From assembly GCA_008933995.1 (NCBI GenBank), contig WARS01004318.1, positions 83,501 through 147,500 on the forward strand: a stretch of DNA of 64,000 nucleotides, given 5' to 3'. Positions 27,648 through 39,859 of the stretch are shown piece by piece. A program made the translations under genes and the position numbers. Every line of letters starts with the position of its first letter. Positions within the stretch are counted from its first letter, which is position 1. This DNA is from Datnioides undecimradiatus. Lineage: Eukaryota; Chordata; Actinopteri; Lobotiformes; Datnioididae. The notes beneath the pieces were generated by a model. That model made no database searches. It saw only the letters and a list, made by a program, of their open reading frames with translations, and was not told where the DNA came from.

Positions 27648-27778
27648 GTTTGTTTTTTGCTCCAACAAAGAAAGTTTGTCGAGTTTCAGAAGCAGAAATA
27701 AAAAACAATCAGCAGCAGGAAGACTGACCCTGAACGCACCACGGAGGAGGAAAACAAGAAGTTCCTCCAGAGGTTCGG

Positions 27779-27788
27779 TTTTTATAAC
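27779..27788 (-). promoter_or_regulatory. TATA-like box of nupr1
   Basis: The minus strand reads GTTATAAAAACC, about 135 bases upstream of the nupr1 ATG. This is a sensible spacing for a TATA-driven, inducible gene with a short 5' UTR. A CAGG-type minisatellite starts about 35 bases further upstream. Confidence 0.6.
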
Positions 27789-27819
27789 GGGAACAGCGAG
27801 CTCCTCCTCCTCCACACTG

Positions 27820-28147
27820 ACAGAGAGACAGGCAGGCAGAGAGGCAGGCAGGCAGGCAGGCAGACAGGCAGAGAGGCAGGCAGGCAGGCAGAGAGGCAGG
27901 CAGGCAGACAGAGAGGCAGGCAGACAGGCAGAGAGACAGGCAGGCATACAGACAGGCAGAGAAGCAGGCAGAGAGGCAGGCAGACAGACAGGCAGGCAGG
28001 CAGCGAGGAAGGCAGGCAGACAGGCAGGCAGGCAGGCAGAGAGGCAGAGAGGCAGGCAGACAGACTGGCAGAGAGGCAGGCAGGCATACAGACAGGCAGA
28101 GAGGCAGGCAGGCAGACAGACAGGCAGAGAGGCAGGCAGGCAGACAG
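27820..28147. repeat. GGCA/GACA tetranucleotide-derived minisatellite upstream of nupr1
   Basis: About 330 bp of GGCAGGCAGAGAGGCAGGCAGACA-type units, all purine-rich on plus and read as CTGCCTGC on the nupr1 strand. All three frames on both strands are nearly open, giving spurious Leu-Pro-Ala-Cys and Arg-Gln-Ala-Gly ORFs. Confidence 0.95.
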
Positions 28148-28589
28148 GTTTCCTCTTTCTGCTGCAGAAATGTTGCATCATTTCGTAACAGCTGCAGGTC
28201 AGCAGGAAGTTTTCTGTTGGAAAAACCACATTTACCCAAATATTCCACTTTTCCCTGAATGTTTCCATTTTCTGCCAGTTTCTGCTTCAACCATCCTACT
28301 TTTTACTCCATTCATCTGAAAACCTTAGTTGCATTACACATTACACATAAAACATATGAAGAGTTAATAAAATCTGTATTCTCTAATGAATCAACCCCAC
28401 AAACAATCAATTGATCAATTATTGGATTTACGGGAAATCAATCATTGATTATTTAGAAACATTTGTAGATTTGCTGTTTTTGGGTTTGAGCCTTGCTGCA
28501 GTTTGACCTTCATCACCTCTGCAGGGCGTCACATTAACACTGTTTTCTTTATTTATCAGCAGCTGCATGATTCACACAGCCATGACCTG

Positions 28590-28593
<4 letters not shown>

Positions 28594-28630
<37 letters not shown>
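28594..28630. repeat. TG microsatellite
   Basis: Uninterrupted (TG)n upstream of nupr1. Confidence 0.95.
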
Positions 28631-28631
<1 letters not shown>

Positions 28632-29043
28632 GTTATCTCCCCTCCATTAAACTAACTTTGGACTGAACTTATCAGAGAGTAAAGGCGCAGCTGACCTGAA
28701 CATTTGTATGTTTCTCCTGAGCGACTCTGCAGATCGCTGCAGTGTTCGTGACTGTTGCCTGGTGCAGCTGCTCTAAACACAAACCTTGTTTATAACAGCG
28801 GAGGGAAAAATGGCGTCACACTCCAAATCCACTCACCCTCACATCATCATCATCATCATGATCAGGCTGTAATTACAGACCATAGCATCCTCCATCATCT
28901 GCTGTTTAAATATAGTGCAGATGTTACAGAGCAGAGCTGCAGTAAAGCTGCATGATGAGTCAAAGCTGCATTAACTCAGTGGAGGAAGATCAGTGTTCAG
29001 ACGTGTTTCAGACTCCTGGAAGCTAAAGTGGACAGCAGAAGAG

Positions 29044-29565
29044 TTAAAGGGACAGTTCAGGGTTTTAAAAGGTGTGATTGTTTTGTACTTCATGGGCAGA
29101 TTTCAGACACCTTCAAACATCAGTATCAGTTGAACTGGACACTACATTTAGAATATTATCACCATTTTCCCTCCACACCAGACTCCATTCACAAAAACAG
29201 TCATTTTATCTGAGGGAACACAGGAGTCGCTGCTCTGCTGCTGCTTCAGTCTGTGAGTTTGTTTGTGTTGTTGTGACGCTTCTGTGTTTTACAGAGTTAG
29301 TTCAGATTCACTGAAATCACACAAAAGCACAAACACACTGACTGATTGAAGCAGCAGCTCCTCTCCTCCCTCAGATAAAATGACTGTTTTGGTGAATGGA
29401 GTCTGGTCTGAGTCTGGTGGGTTTGAAGAAGCAGTACATCGCTTTATTCACAACACGAACAGCTGCTGCTTCTCCAAACTGAGGCTGTGTTGACCTGAAA
29501 CGCACTGACTGTAGAGAAGCACGTGCCATAACTACGCGTCATAAAAACACGAACTGCCCCTTTAA
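29044..29565. mobile_element. Non-autonomous inverted-repeat DNA element (MITE-like, TTAA ends)
   Basis: The ends are inverted: TTAAAGGGACAGTTC at 29044 and GAACTGCCCCTTTAA ending at 29565. A nested pair of 41-bp inverted arms (29177-29217 and 29367-29407) matches with one difference. Both termini carry TTAA, which fits the target duplication of Kolobok or piggyBac-type transposons. No transposase is present. Confidence 0.7.
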
Positions 29566-30068
29566 GAGAAAACCGCACATCTGCAGCGGCGTTCAGGCTC
29601 CGGGGTCAGTCCAGGAAAACACAAAGACACAGACTCTGCGCGAGAGTTACAAGTAACTACAAATAAACCGAGTAAATGTACTTAATTACTTTTCAGTGTT
29701 GTTTACATTTAAATGGGGCCACGCGGCCAAACACAACAAACGTGGGGCTGTTCACAGCGGCGCTTTATGGGGACTGTTCATCTCTAACGCTGTGAAGCAG
29801 GTTTGTGTGTCTGTCTGCGTGATCGTCATCGTCTCGTGTCTGTACTGTTCACATCAGAGTCTGGAAAGTTTCCTCACGAGCGCGATGTGACGCGCAGGCA
29901 GGAGAACAAACACGAGGGAACAGAAGCACCCGGATGTAAACCGTTTCCAGCGGAAACTCCGTTTGCCCTGGTGCCAGGCTGTTTCCAGTCTGCGGCGTTC
30001 ACAGCCTGCCCCCGTCCAAACATCAGCAGACTGTAAATATTTGTAGAAATATGAGCTGAGCTGTTAAA

Positions 30069-30070
<2 letters not shown>

Positions 30071-30129
<59 letters not shown>

Positions 30130-30138
30130 CACACACCC
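30071..30138. repeat. CA microsatellite
   Basis: (CA)n of about 33 units with one CG interruption. Confidence 0.95.
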
Positions 30139-31409
30139 AGTGTACACACAGCGCTGTAAACCAGGTTACAGATAAGATATCAGTGTGTCAGCTCATGGCC
30201 TGGTTTCTCTGGTGAATATTAACAAATTAACATCAAACTGCAGGAATTTAACCTCTTTTAATGAAATAAATCAGTTTCCCCTCATATTCCTACAAATTAT
30301 CCTCAGTTTAATCTTTAATAACTGACGTCAGAGCACGAGTCAGCATTTAACAGCTGAGACCAGTCAAAGGAAAAAGCATCACAGCGTCTGTGAGCTCTGC
30401 TGCATTACGCACAAACTCTAACAGGTGCAGCTGCAGGTGGAGGTCAGGCGACGCCAGGTCCCCTCGCTGCAAAACATGTTCATCTGGTTTAATAGCATCT
30501 TTGAAGAGCAAACCAGCGAAGAAGAAGCCAGATTCAGAGCGTTTTACACCAAACATCAACTGCACCTGAACACACCACAGTCACATTTCCTGAGCTGTGG
30601 TGTGGAAACAGCACTGACTCCACAGAGGAGCAGATGAGACGCGCGTCTGACTGAAGATTCCTGCGTGCTGCACCTGTCCAGTCCAAACACAATTCAGCTA
30701 TTGATTTACGTGGTTTTCATCAAAGCTCCTGCTGATAAATCACTTCTCTAACTCACCAGGTCACTCTGCACAGATATGTGTTTATTATTAATGACATGTG
30801 ACTCCACTTGCCCTGCCACAAAGCATGATGGGATTGTTTAATGGAAACACACTGTGCACCTGAGTTAAAGCATTAGCTGTGTGTCTCTGCTCTTTTCTGC
30901 AGGTGTGTCCTTTCATTTTCGTGTCTGCAGTGCTTTTGTTTTTGTCTCTCTGGAAAACAGCCACAGTTAACGAGCTCGTTAGGTCCATCTGAAGGTGTGG
31001 TTCATATAACTGTGTCTCACCCATACTGAAAACAATAATGTTGATCCAGAAACACGCTGGCCTCAGTTTTTAGGCTTGGACTTCATCATCACACCACAGC
31101 AGGCGTTAATCATTAATTCCTGGTGTGTTTATCTGCCGACAAAGTCTGATGATAGCACAGTTTGTTCATGAATGACATCTGGAACAGGCCAAAGTAGCAT
31201 CAACGTATCGTGAGAAGAGACTGAAAAATCAGGACGGGACTCAGAAACAAGCTGATCAGCAGCAGTTCATTCTGACCTGAGGCCAGCGCGTTGACTTGTC
31301 TTTGGACTGACCTGACATTGACTGTGGTGCAATGTGAGAGAACAAGCAGAGCAGCAACAAGAGGCAACACACAGAAAACCAAACTGACCTCAGATCAGAT
31401 GTTGTCAGT

Positions 31410-31800
31410 GTCATTTTGAAGTGGTGGAAGAAACAGTCACATGCTTCAGCTGAGTAGAAGTAGCATTTCTATTGCGTATTACCACTACTTTATAATAATA
31501 GTTAAAATGATATTACTGCTTTACAGGTGAGACACCTGCATTCAAAATACAACTTTCAGGTAAAAGGGCTTCTTCTGCATATTTCATCAGTATTTATCAA
31601 ATTAAAATACAATATTTACATCTTGTTGCATAAGACTGTCGAGCTTAACAGGTCCTATTATTGGATCAACATGAAACTGCAGTGTTGTAGGTGGAAGAGG
31701 AAGTATTTAAAAGTTTTACTTGAATCAAAGTGTTAGTTGGCCACCGCAGCGTGGAAATACTTTTTACACGTAAAAGTAAAAAAGTAATCGGTTACTTTTC
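31410..31800. repeat. Degenerate fish interspersed repeat
   Basis: Blocks such as GTGGTGGAAGAA, GCATTCAAAATAC and CACGTAAAAGTAAAAAAGTAA resemble a very common teleost repeat. Other fragments of the same general family appear near 3153, 14833, 25461, 29660, 37000-37120 and 53930-54120. Confidence 0.55.
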
Positions 31801-31849
31801 ACCGCTGAAGTCAGAGTGCGTTGATGTTTCGTGTCCTGCTGCGGTTTCT

Positions 31850-31969
31850 CACTCCGTCCAGCAGGTGGCGGCGTCTCAACAGACCCCGCGGACACCAACG
31901 AAGAAGAAGAGGCTAAGCTAATCTGTGCGGTTAGCAAGTCGCCAGTAAACAAACAGCGAAACTAACCCG
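31850..31969 (+). promoter_or_regulatory. Probable sgf29 promoter and non-coding first exon
   Basis: A GC-richer stretch ends at a good donor (AACCCG|GTAAGC at 31969/31970). The sgf29 ATG at 32595 lies just after candidate acceptors (TTAAAG at 32586 or GTGCAG at 32592). This suggests a non-coding exon 1 and an intron of about 0.6 kb. The exact transcription start cannot be read from sequence. Confidence 0.45.
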
Positions 31970-32594
31970 GTAAGCGCCACTACAGGTTGTTTCTGGAAAC
32001 AGATAAAGCAAGTGGAGTTTTCCGAAGTTAACAGAGAGGAAATAAAGTTGAACGCAGCCGGTGATTTAGCTAACAGCACGCTAACTACAAGTCTAACACC
32101 TGCTAACCAAACCCGGTCAGTGATTAGCATTTCAGTAGCTACAACGTCGATTAAAGTAAATAATACCTGTTAATAAAGGTAATTGTAGCATTTAATCTGC
32201 ATTTCTAAAATGTAGATATTTGTTTTTTTCTTTTAAAGCCAAAATGTCACCGATGTCGTTTTAGCTTCAATACGAATGAATTCATCCTATCACAGAGGTT
32301 CACACCGAACTCCACTCAGAAACCTGTTAATTCAGAGATTTCTCGCTGTTCAAGTGATATGAAAACGTAGAAACGCATTAATATAAACTGCCAAGCACCG
32401 TGTTAGTAGTCGGCTTATATCCAATGCATATTTAAAAACTGTGCTAATACTTAGAACAGTATCTGCTCGCAGTCATGTTTCTATCTGCAGCGTTGCCTTG
32501 TGCCTTTAAAGTGACTAAATTTATATTTTTGTCAATGGAGTTCCGTTTGTATCGACACTTTTAACAAGATTACCCAAACCTTAAAGGTGCAGAC

Positions 32595-35500
32595 ATGTCA
32601 GCTGATACAAAAATCGCAGAGCTGCTCACAGAGCTCCACCAGCTCATCAAACAGACCCAGGTAAGTTAGTGACACTGCCTAACATCTGTTCCACAGTGCC
32701 TCCAACATAGACCTGGTTAAGTGAAGTGGTCATGTTTGTGATTTTGACATGTATAATCAGTCAGTCCCAATCAGTTCAGTCAATCAGTTAATCAAATCCA
32801 AATAATCACACGTCTCTTCTCAGGAGGAGCGATCCCGCAGTGAACATAATCTGCTCAACATCCAGAAAACACACGAGAGGATGCAGACAGAAAACAAAAG
32901 TCAGACACCTTCCCACATATTTTTGCTCTTTTAGTTATCAGCTGTTGTCCCGTCAGGTCAGACTCACTCAAATGTTTCTGTCTGCCTCCTTCAGCCTCCC
33001 CGTATTACCGCACCAAGCTGAGGGGGCTGTACACCACAGCCAAAGCCGATGCTGAGGCAGAGTGTAGGTGAGTCCCTAACTTGCTAAGTGTTCACATGTT
33101 CATGCCAGCACACATTCATTTAAACACATCTCAGTGTTTAGGTGAATAAAATGCCATGTGTTTATAAAGGTGGTGCAGTTTGAGGGGAAATGATAGAACA
33201 TGTTCACATTTAACTGGCGTTTGCTAAATATGAGTTAAAATCGAAGGTTTGACCTTTTGGTACAGGATGTGTGGTGACTCATCCCCAAACGTCCACCACA
33301 CCTTCTCTGGATGTTTGAGGTCCCTGGAGGATCTTTGTGACCTACTGATTATTCTGCTAGCGCTGCCACCAGAGGCTGAAACATCAGAATCAGATCATCA
33401 GTTGGTGTTGAAATGATCCAGGTTGCACTCGTGTCGTTCACACAGCTCGTTGCTGACTTGTCTGTCTCATTCCTCTCAGTATCCTGCGTCACGCTCTCGA
33501 TAAAATAGCAGAGATCAAGTCTCTGTTGGAGGAGAGGAGAATAGGTATGTTATTAATCGTCAGTGTTTGCAGATTGTGTTTAATCTGATTACCAGAGATT
33601 CAGATTTGAATGTTATAAAAACTTATTTGCAGCTGCAAAGATGGCAGGAGTTTACAGCGACAGCGATCCTCCCAGGAAGACGATGAGGCGAGGTGTCCTG
33701 ATGACGCTCCTCCAGCAGTCGGCCATGACGCTCCCTCTGTGGATCGGGAAGCCCGGGGAGAGGTGGGGTCCCTGCAGACACACAGTTCACCAGATTATTA
33801 GGTTCAGGATTAAGCGTCTTTGCATGAAGCTGCCGCTGCTTCAAGAAGAGTTTGTTGTTCACCAGCCGGTGTTTGAGCTCCCTGGAGTCCTCGATTACAA
33901 ACCAGGAGACTGCGGCCTTCACTGATCAAATGTTTTCCCGCCTTCTATTGACCATCAGCCCCCCGCCTCTGTGCGGCGCGACTCCAGCCAGCAGCGACTA
34001 CGTGGCCAAACAGGGCGACAAGGTGGCAGCGAGGGTGAAGGCTGTGGAAGGAGATGAGCAGTGGATCCTGGCCGAGGTGGTCAGCTACAACCACTCCACC
34101 AACAAGTGAGCTGCTGTAAAACAACGTCTGAAAACAACCGGCGGGAAATCAGTTTAAAAGCAGATCTGACACTTCTTCTTCTTCCTCCTCCAGATATGAA
34201 GTGGACGACATCGACGAGGAAGGCAAAGAGTGAGTTTGCTCTAACAGCTTCATGCTGACTGTCTCAAACAGTCATCCTAACATTAGCATAGCAACCTAAT
34301 GTTCTGCTAGCATCCTGCTGTTAGCATTTAGCTCAAAGCTTCTCTGAGCTTAAGCACACAATCTGTCATTTTCTGCCACTCAATCAAACCAAAAACAGAA
34401 ACTGTGGTCATGTGACCTCCGGCAGCAGCGTGGGATGCTGGGAGTTGTTGTCTTCCTGTCAGCTGGGATTCCTTCAGTGTTGATGGTTCAGGAGGTTTTT
34501 ACTGGGAGCTGAATTCTCCACAGAGGTCTCCTCCTCTCCAAAACAAACAGAGCCGCTGATTCAAACCCAGAGAAACACTGAATAAAGCAGTTCCACCTTA
34601 AAAACCACTGTTTCTCCCACGCTGTCGGCCGCACACGGGACGTCCTGGAGGGGCGGCGAGCCGAGCTGCTGCTAACGTTTGCTCAGCTTGTTTCTCTGAT
34701 AACTTACACTACTCACAATAAGTTAGGGATATTGTTATTTACATGAGTGCTTTTCCTATTTGGTCTGAATTTTAATAAAATAAGTTCCCTTTGATATTAC
34801 TAATAATGAATGAGAAGAAACACCATTTTCATTAGTTTAATATTTATTACCCCAAAAATTTAGACAATAACAAGGATAGCCCCAAATAACAAAAACTGAC
34901 AACGTCAGTAGCGGGTGTTTCCACCATTTGCCGCAATGACAGCTTGACAGCGACGTCTCATGCTCCTCACTAGCCTCATGATGTTGTTCTGAGGCAATGC
35001 GTTCCACTCTTCCACAAGTGCTACACGCAGTTCTGCCAGGTCACGTGGGGGTGGGGTACGATCATCCAGTCTCTGCTTCAGCTGGTCCCAGACATGCTCT
35101 ATGGGGTTCAGGTCAGGGGACATTGCTGGCCATACCATATGAGGCACTCCGACTTCCTGAAGTCGAGCTGTAACAATTCTGGCACGATGTGGTGGAGCAT
35201 TATCATCCATGAACAGAAAGTTGGGGGTGTGCTGGTGGAATTGGGGGATGATGATGGGTTCTATGATGTCTCTGAGGTAAGAACGTGCAGTGACTGAGCC
35301 ATCTACAATAATCAAATCTGTTTTGCGCTGACTGGTGATGCCTGCCCAGACTGTTGCACCTCCTCCACCAAAGCGAACCCTGGGGACCATGTTGACCTTG
35401 GCGTATCGCTCACCTCGCCTTCTCCAGCAACGTTGACGACAATCATTTCTGTGCAAGGTGACCCGACACTCATCAGTGAACAGGACGGTAGACCACTGCT

Positions 35501-35946
35501 GCATTGTCCAGGTCACATGGTCTTGTGCCCACTGCAAACGTTCACGGCGGTGTCTTGGTGTCAGTGGAGTCACCTGCAACGGTCGTCTGGCATTCAAGCC
35601 AGTGACGTCGTGTGTTCATGTGTTTGAATGATGAACCCGGAATGACTTACTGACAATACCAGCTTTTTATACCCACAGAATGTTGAAATTGATGCCACAT
35701 TGAAAAGGGTTGTCTTTTTTTTTGGTATTGGCCCCAATATGTAAGGCACACTGTACACAGTGAGACCATTACGTGGAAAACACAAAATGAGGTGTGTCTA
35801 TCACCCCAATACAATTGCCTCCCTATCCCAAAAATCTCTGAAGTGAAACAAACACCGTATGTATGACATCCACTGAGTCTCTCACAAGATCCCTAACTTA
35901 TTGTGAGTAGTGTAAGATCCAGACGTCCGAATCTCAGGTGGTTACT

Positions 35947-36035
<89 letters not shown>

Positions 36036-36438
36036 TCAGGAGACACACTCTGAGCCGGCGGCGGATCATCCCTCTGCCTCAGTGGAAGGCTAACCCAGAG
36101 ACGGACCCTGAGGCCCTGTTCAGTAAGGACCAGCTGGTTCTTGCTCTCTACCCTCAGACCACCTGCTTTTACCGGGCCCTGATCCACACGCCCCCCCACA
36201 GGGTGAGACTGTTATCAAGTTGCCGTCACAGTGATGTCGTCTTGTCATTTCTGCGGGCGTGTGTGATGAATCTAGGTCCTCAGGTCGCCTCAGACTAACC
36301 TCCACATGTGTTTGTCTGCAGCCACAGGACGACTACTCTGTGCTGTTCGAGGACACGTCGTACGCAGACGGTTACTCGCCTCCACTCAACGTGGCTCAGC
36401 GATACGTGGTCGCCTGCAAAGAGAACAAGAAGAAGTGA
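32595..36438 (+). CDS. sgf29: sgf29, SAGA-associated factor 29 (tandem Tudor H3K4me reader)
   Basis: Nine exons: 32595-32660, 32824-32899, 32995-33067, 33480-33544, 33633-33762, 33959-34105, 34194-34229, 36040-36202 and 36322-36438. They join in frame to 290 aa (human 293). The N-terminal coiled coil (about residues 1-90) contacts the HAT module. The C-terminal tandem Tudor (SGF29 C) domain covers about residues 155-285. The H3K4me2/3 reader residues are kept: D191 and D193 (VDDID), and the aromatic cage Y235, Y242 and F261. The protein recruits SAGA/ATAC acetyltransferase complexes to H3K4-methylated promoters. Small difference: the exon 5/6 junction codon is AGC (Ser) where human has Lys, before PPPLCG. 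Odd: intron 7 (1.8 kb) holds a Tc1 element nested in another repeat, plus an 84-bp TG run ending six bases before the exon 8 acceptor dinucleotide. A candidate ATTAAA signal lies at 36713-36718. Confidence 0.97.
34425..34705 (-). repeat. Unclassified interspersed repeat, copy B (interrupted by Tc1)
   Basis: Reverse complement of copy A (8911-9263) with few differences. It is cut at the TA by the Tc1 element and resumes at about 35915-35931 (AGATCCAGACGTCCGA). Confidence 0.85.
34705..35914 (-). mobile_element. Tc1-like (DD34E) DNA transposon, 1.2 kb, internally truncated
   Basis: Perfect 27-bp inverted ends (34704-34730 and 35889-35915; CACTACTCACAATAAGTTAG type) flank the element, with TA at both outer borders (34705-34706 and 35913-35914). 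The minus strand encodes a transposase fragment. The element lies in sgf29 intron 7, antisense to the gene. At 1.2 kb it is shorter than the usual 1.5-1.6 kb. Confidence 0.95.
34905..35597 (-). pseudogene. Tc1 transposase, catalytic part only
   Basis: The 230-codon open frame covers the catalytic domain of a Tc1/mariner transposase. D42 (TVLFTDEC), D132 ([13 protein letters not shown]) and E167 ([11 protein letters not shown]) give the DD34E triad. A Gly-rich box ([10 protein letters not shown]) sits between the first two. The N-terminal paired-like helix-turn-helix DNA-binding part (about 100 residues) is missing: upstream sequence in this frame hits a stop and shows no family match. The frame is otherwise intact with no internal stop, so the loss is probably a deletion rather than long decay. 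It is unlikely to be active on its own. The element ends are perfect, so it may have been mobilised by a full-length transposase elsewhere. Confidence 0.92.
35951..36034 (+). repeat. TG microsatellite against the sgf29 exon 8 acceptor
   Basis: About 42 uninterrupted TG units in gene sense end six bases before exon 8 begins (GTGATCAG|GAGACA). No pyrimidine tract lies between repeat and acceptor. Confidence 0.97.
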
Positions 36439-37335
36439 GCGGTGTCTGCATGCAGGGGACCAAGATGAAGCCTGTTTGGAAGCTTCTTCTGTTTAGAAAT
36501 GACTCTGATTTCCATTTTTGTATGAAAATATGTCCAGAATCATGTGTCTAACGTCAAATGAGGCTGCTGTGGTTGTATTTAAAGCATTTGGAGCAGGTTC
36601 TGCTCCACAGTTTGTACTGATTTCTCATTGAGGATGAAATGAAAGAAACACAAAAGACTTTTTTCTAACGTAGTTTTGTTTTTGTCAGTCAGGATGTGAC
36701 TCACAAAGTTTGATTAAACTTGTCTGAAACCAAATATTTTGTCTTAAATTAATTTGAGAACTGAAATAACTTTCTTTGTGAACACTGTGAATTAGAGCTG
36801 TGATGCTGGACCTTTTCAAGTCGTGACCCCAATATGATCAGGCTGGTGTTTGTGAGCAATAACAGACAGAAATGCACTAGATTAATAACAGTATCCCAAA
36901 TATTGTAAGACTGAAGCTTTTGCAACTGTCCGATCAGAACTCACTCAGTCAATGTCATGATGTCACACAATTATTATAAATACTGACGCGTTCATGTGCA
37001 TCACTTTAATGTTGTAACTGGGAAAGGTAGAGTTTCTCCCCTCAGTGATCAAACGTTTCAGAACTGCTGCTTATATTTTGTTTTACCAAATCTAAATTTA
37101 GTGCAAGTAAAAGTAACTCACGGTAATTGTCTCTGAACTGCATGAAAAGAAAACACTTCAGTTTTGTACAGTACGCTCTCTTCGCATTGTGGTCGCAAAT
37201 TGCTCCGTTATCGCGTTTACTCCATTTCTGTAGAACATGAATGCAACATAGAAATTCCGCTTTTGATTCAGATTGAAGAATCTAATTTATCCCACAGCCC
37301 CTGAATGCAGCTGCAGCGCGCGAAAGGAAACAAAC
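36439..37335. other. sgf29 3' UTR and nfatc2ip promoter side
   Basis: Contains a candidate sgf29 poly(A) signal ATTAAA (36713-36718), then a degenerate fish-repeat fragment (about 36960-37120), then GC-richer sequence before the nfatc2ip ATG. No further gene recognised. Confidence 0.5.
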
Positions 37336-38733
37336 ATGGCTGACGCGGTGAGTGTTTGACCGATTTGATGCGCTTATCGATTAAAAAAACACTAAAGGTC
37401 GAGATTTGACACAGAAATCAGAGACATGTTGTAAATAAAGTCGCTACAGGGGAAAAGTGAGGATTTCATCAGCTTGACAAAAACCAGAAACACTGAATTA
37501 ACAACAGAGAACAAAGTAACGTTACACCAGCATCACCGGGAGGATAACTTAATGTTAGCTACCCTAAAAAGTTAGCCGACAGAAGCTAACGTTAGCTTCT
37601 GTCATTAGCTTGTGTTAGCTAACGCCAGCCCGTGCTAGCTTCGGTTCGTCCAATCAGACTTCTTCAAAATAAACCTTAGAAACACCGAGTTAACGGGCGT
37701 CAGCGTGAAGGACGTGAAATGAAACCCTCCTGGTTTTGTTTTCAGTTTCTGTTGATTTTACTGTTTTATTTAAACTCCAGTTTAATCATAAACCAATCAG
37801 AATCAGAGCTTTTAAAACAAGTGTTTGTTTGAAATTGAGTCAGCACTCTGATCAAACACACACACTGACAGTATTTATTAGTGTTGTAGATCCTGCATAT
37901 GTCACGTGAGAGCAGCTCAGCACCGCCTCTCTCTGGTCTCCAGGTGTCTGGCGGTGAGTTGCAGGCTGGGAGGTTGCCTCCTAAACGACGACGCATCCTC
38001 GATCCCTCAGCTGTCGTCCCAGCGCCTGTTTACTCCAACAAGGTAAACAGTAAACAGGCATGAAAGTAAACAACAAGCGCTGAAGTCGTTTTTACAGCCT
38101 GTGTTTTCTGTTGTCAGGTGAGCAGCAGCCTGCAGCTGGAGCCGACAGCGGAGATGTTCTCTGAAAAGAAAAGTGCAGGTACAATAAGAGCAGGTGTTAT
38201 TGATTTGAAAGATGTATTTAATATTTTCATTGGTTCTTTATTATTTTTCTGCTGTTAGTTGACTGTTTGTGTCTGTAAACAGGCGACGACGCAGACAACA
38301 GTGTGTGGTCAGAGTTTTCCTTTCAAACGCAGTCGCCGCTCGCCGTCACCATCAGTGACTCCGACTCTGACGAGGTGGAACTTGTGGAGAACAGAGCAGA
38401 GCGCGTGAAGAAGAGAACAGACGTGTAAGTCTGAAGCTGCTTCATCACAGACACTCAGGACAAACCCTCCTCAGGTCCAGCATTGTTGTATAATAATTCA
38501 TCAGATGTGAAATGAACGTGTGTTTTGTTTCTTTTGTCACTTTATTATTTCAGAGAAGTCGTTCGTTCTCCGTCTCCTCCACCTGTTGAGAGTCTCATTC
38601 ACAAACAGTCCAATCAGGTCAAAGAGAAGATCCGGTGAGTCTCCAGCCTTCACCGGCATGGATTTGTTTGATTTGATGATATTAATGATATTAACTGCTG
38701 AAGAATCAGCAGTTGTAGTGGACTCGGATGCAG

Positions 38734-38781
<48 letters not shown>

Positions 38782-39818
38782 AGTGAGATCGACAGGAAAC
38801 TCCAGGCGGTGAACTCCCTCCTGTCCCCGGAGCCTCAGGGCAGCAGGAGCGGCCGTTGTGTCGACCTCCAGCCTCCTGACGTCACCTGTAACGGCGGCCT
38901 GCAAGATTCTGATCACAGCTTTCTGGACCGCGAGATCCCCCTGAAGATCCGCTGCCGAACCAGCGTCCACAAGATCCCAGTGCTGTCGGTGCGTTCAAGG
39001 ACACATTCAGATGGGATGTTTACATTTCACTGTGAGAATGCTGTAGAGTAGTTAAGAGTACATGTACTCAGTTACATTGTGCCTGCTTTGGTCTGACTGT
39101 TGTGTGTTTCTGTCTTCAGTCGACTCTGTTGAGCGACGTCGTGACTCAGCTGTCAATCATCCTTAACGTTCCTCCTCCTCGCCTCCTGCTCATGAGGGAG
39201 GAAGTGGAGCTTCCCACGGACTCGACGGTCGGCGAGCTCGGCCTCGGCATCGCAGACATCATCGGTGAGTCACATGACTGATGAGTTAGTTCCCCTGTTC
39301 TGTTCAGGGAGTGTTTCTGAAGCTTTCAGCCATGTCTCATGGGCTTCTTCAGCAGATGGGATTTACTTAGATGTTGTGTCTTTGTGTCAGCAGCTTGATA
39401 AACTGACTCTGGATCAGCCGTAAGACTCATTTCTGTGTGTCAGCAGCTTGATAAACTGACTCTGGATCAGCTGTAAGACACATTTCTGTGCTCCTCTTTT
39501 CAGCCGCTGCTTGTTTTTAACTCTGTATCTGAGGCAGATGAAGGATTTCAGTCGTCGGACGTCTGGATCTGAAGTTATCAGAGAAACAAGCTGTTTTCAG
39601 TTCTGTTTTCCTTCTTGCTTTTTCCTCTGCAGACTGCTGCGTCATGGCAGCGGAGGATAAAAGTGAAGCCGGCAGCGTCATCACGGTCCGGCTGCAGAGC
39701 AAAGACAGAGACTCATCTCAGGAGCTCAGTCTGCTCAGAGTGTGTAGCTCCTCCTTCATCTTCACCATCAGCAGCAGCTTTGTGTTTTATGAGCAGGACT
39801 CAAACCTGTGAGGTGATA

Positions 39819-39859
<41 letters not shown>

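Larger units (their letters stand above)
28148..31850. other. Intergenic region between nupr1 and sgf29
   Basis: The two genes are divergent here. Contents: TG microsatellite (28594-28630), an inverted-repeat transposon-like element (29044-29565), CA microsatellite (30071-30138), and a degenerate copy of a common fish repeat (about 31410-31800, with GTGGTGGAAGAA and AAGTAAAAAAGTAA blocks). No gene recognised. Confidence 0.6.

Noticed and set aside
27495..28290. Long Leu-Pro-Ala-Cys and Arg-Gln-Ala-Gly ORFs around the nupr1 5' side
   Set aside because: Produced by the GGCA/GACA minisatellite; only the last part of one frame (from 27647) is the nupr1 first exon.
33641..33925. 94-codon single-exon reading of sgf29 exon 5 through its intron
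   Set aside because: The frame is exon 5 plus intron read-through; the donor at 33762 and the acceptor at 33958 restore the SGF29 sequence.
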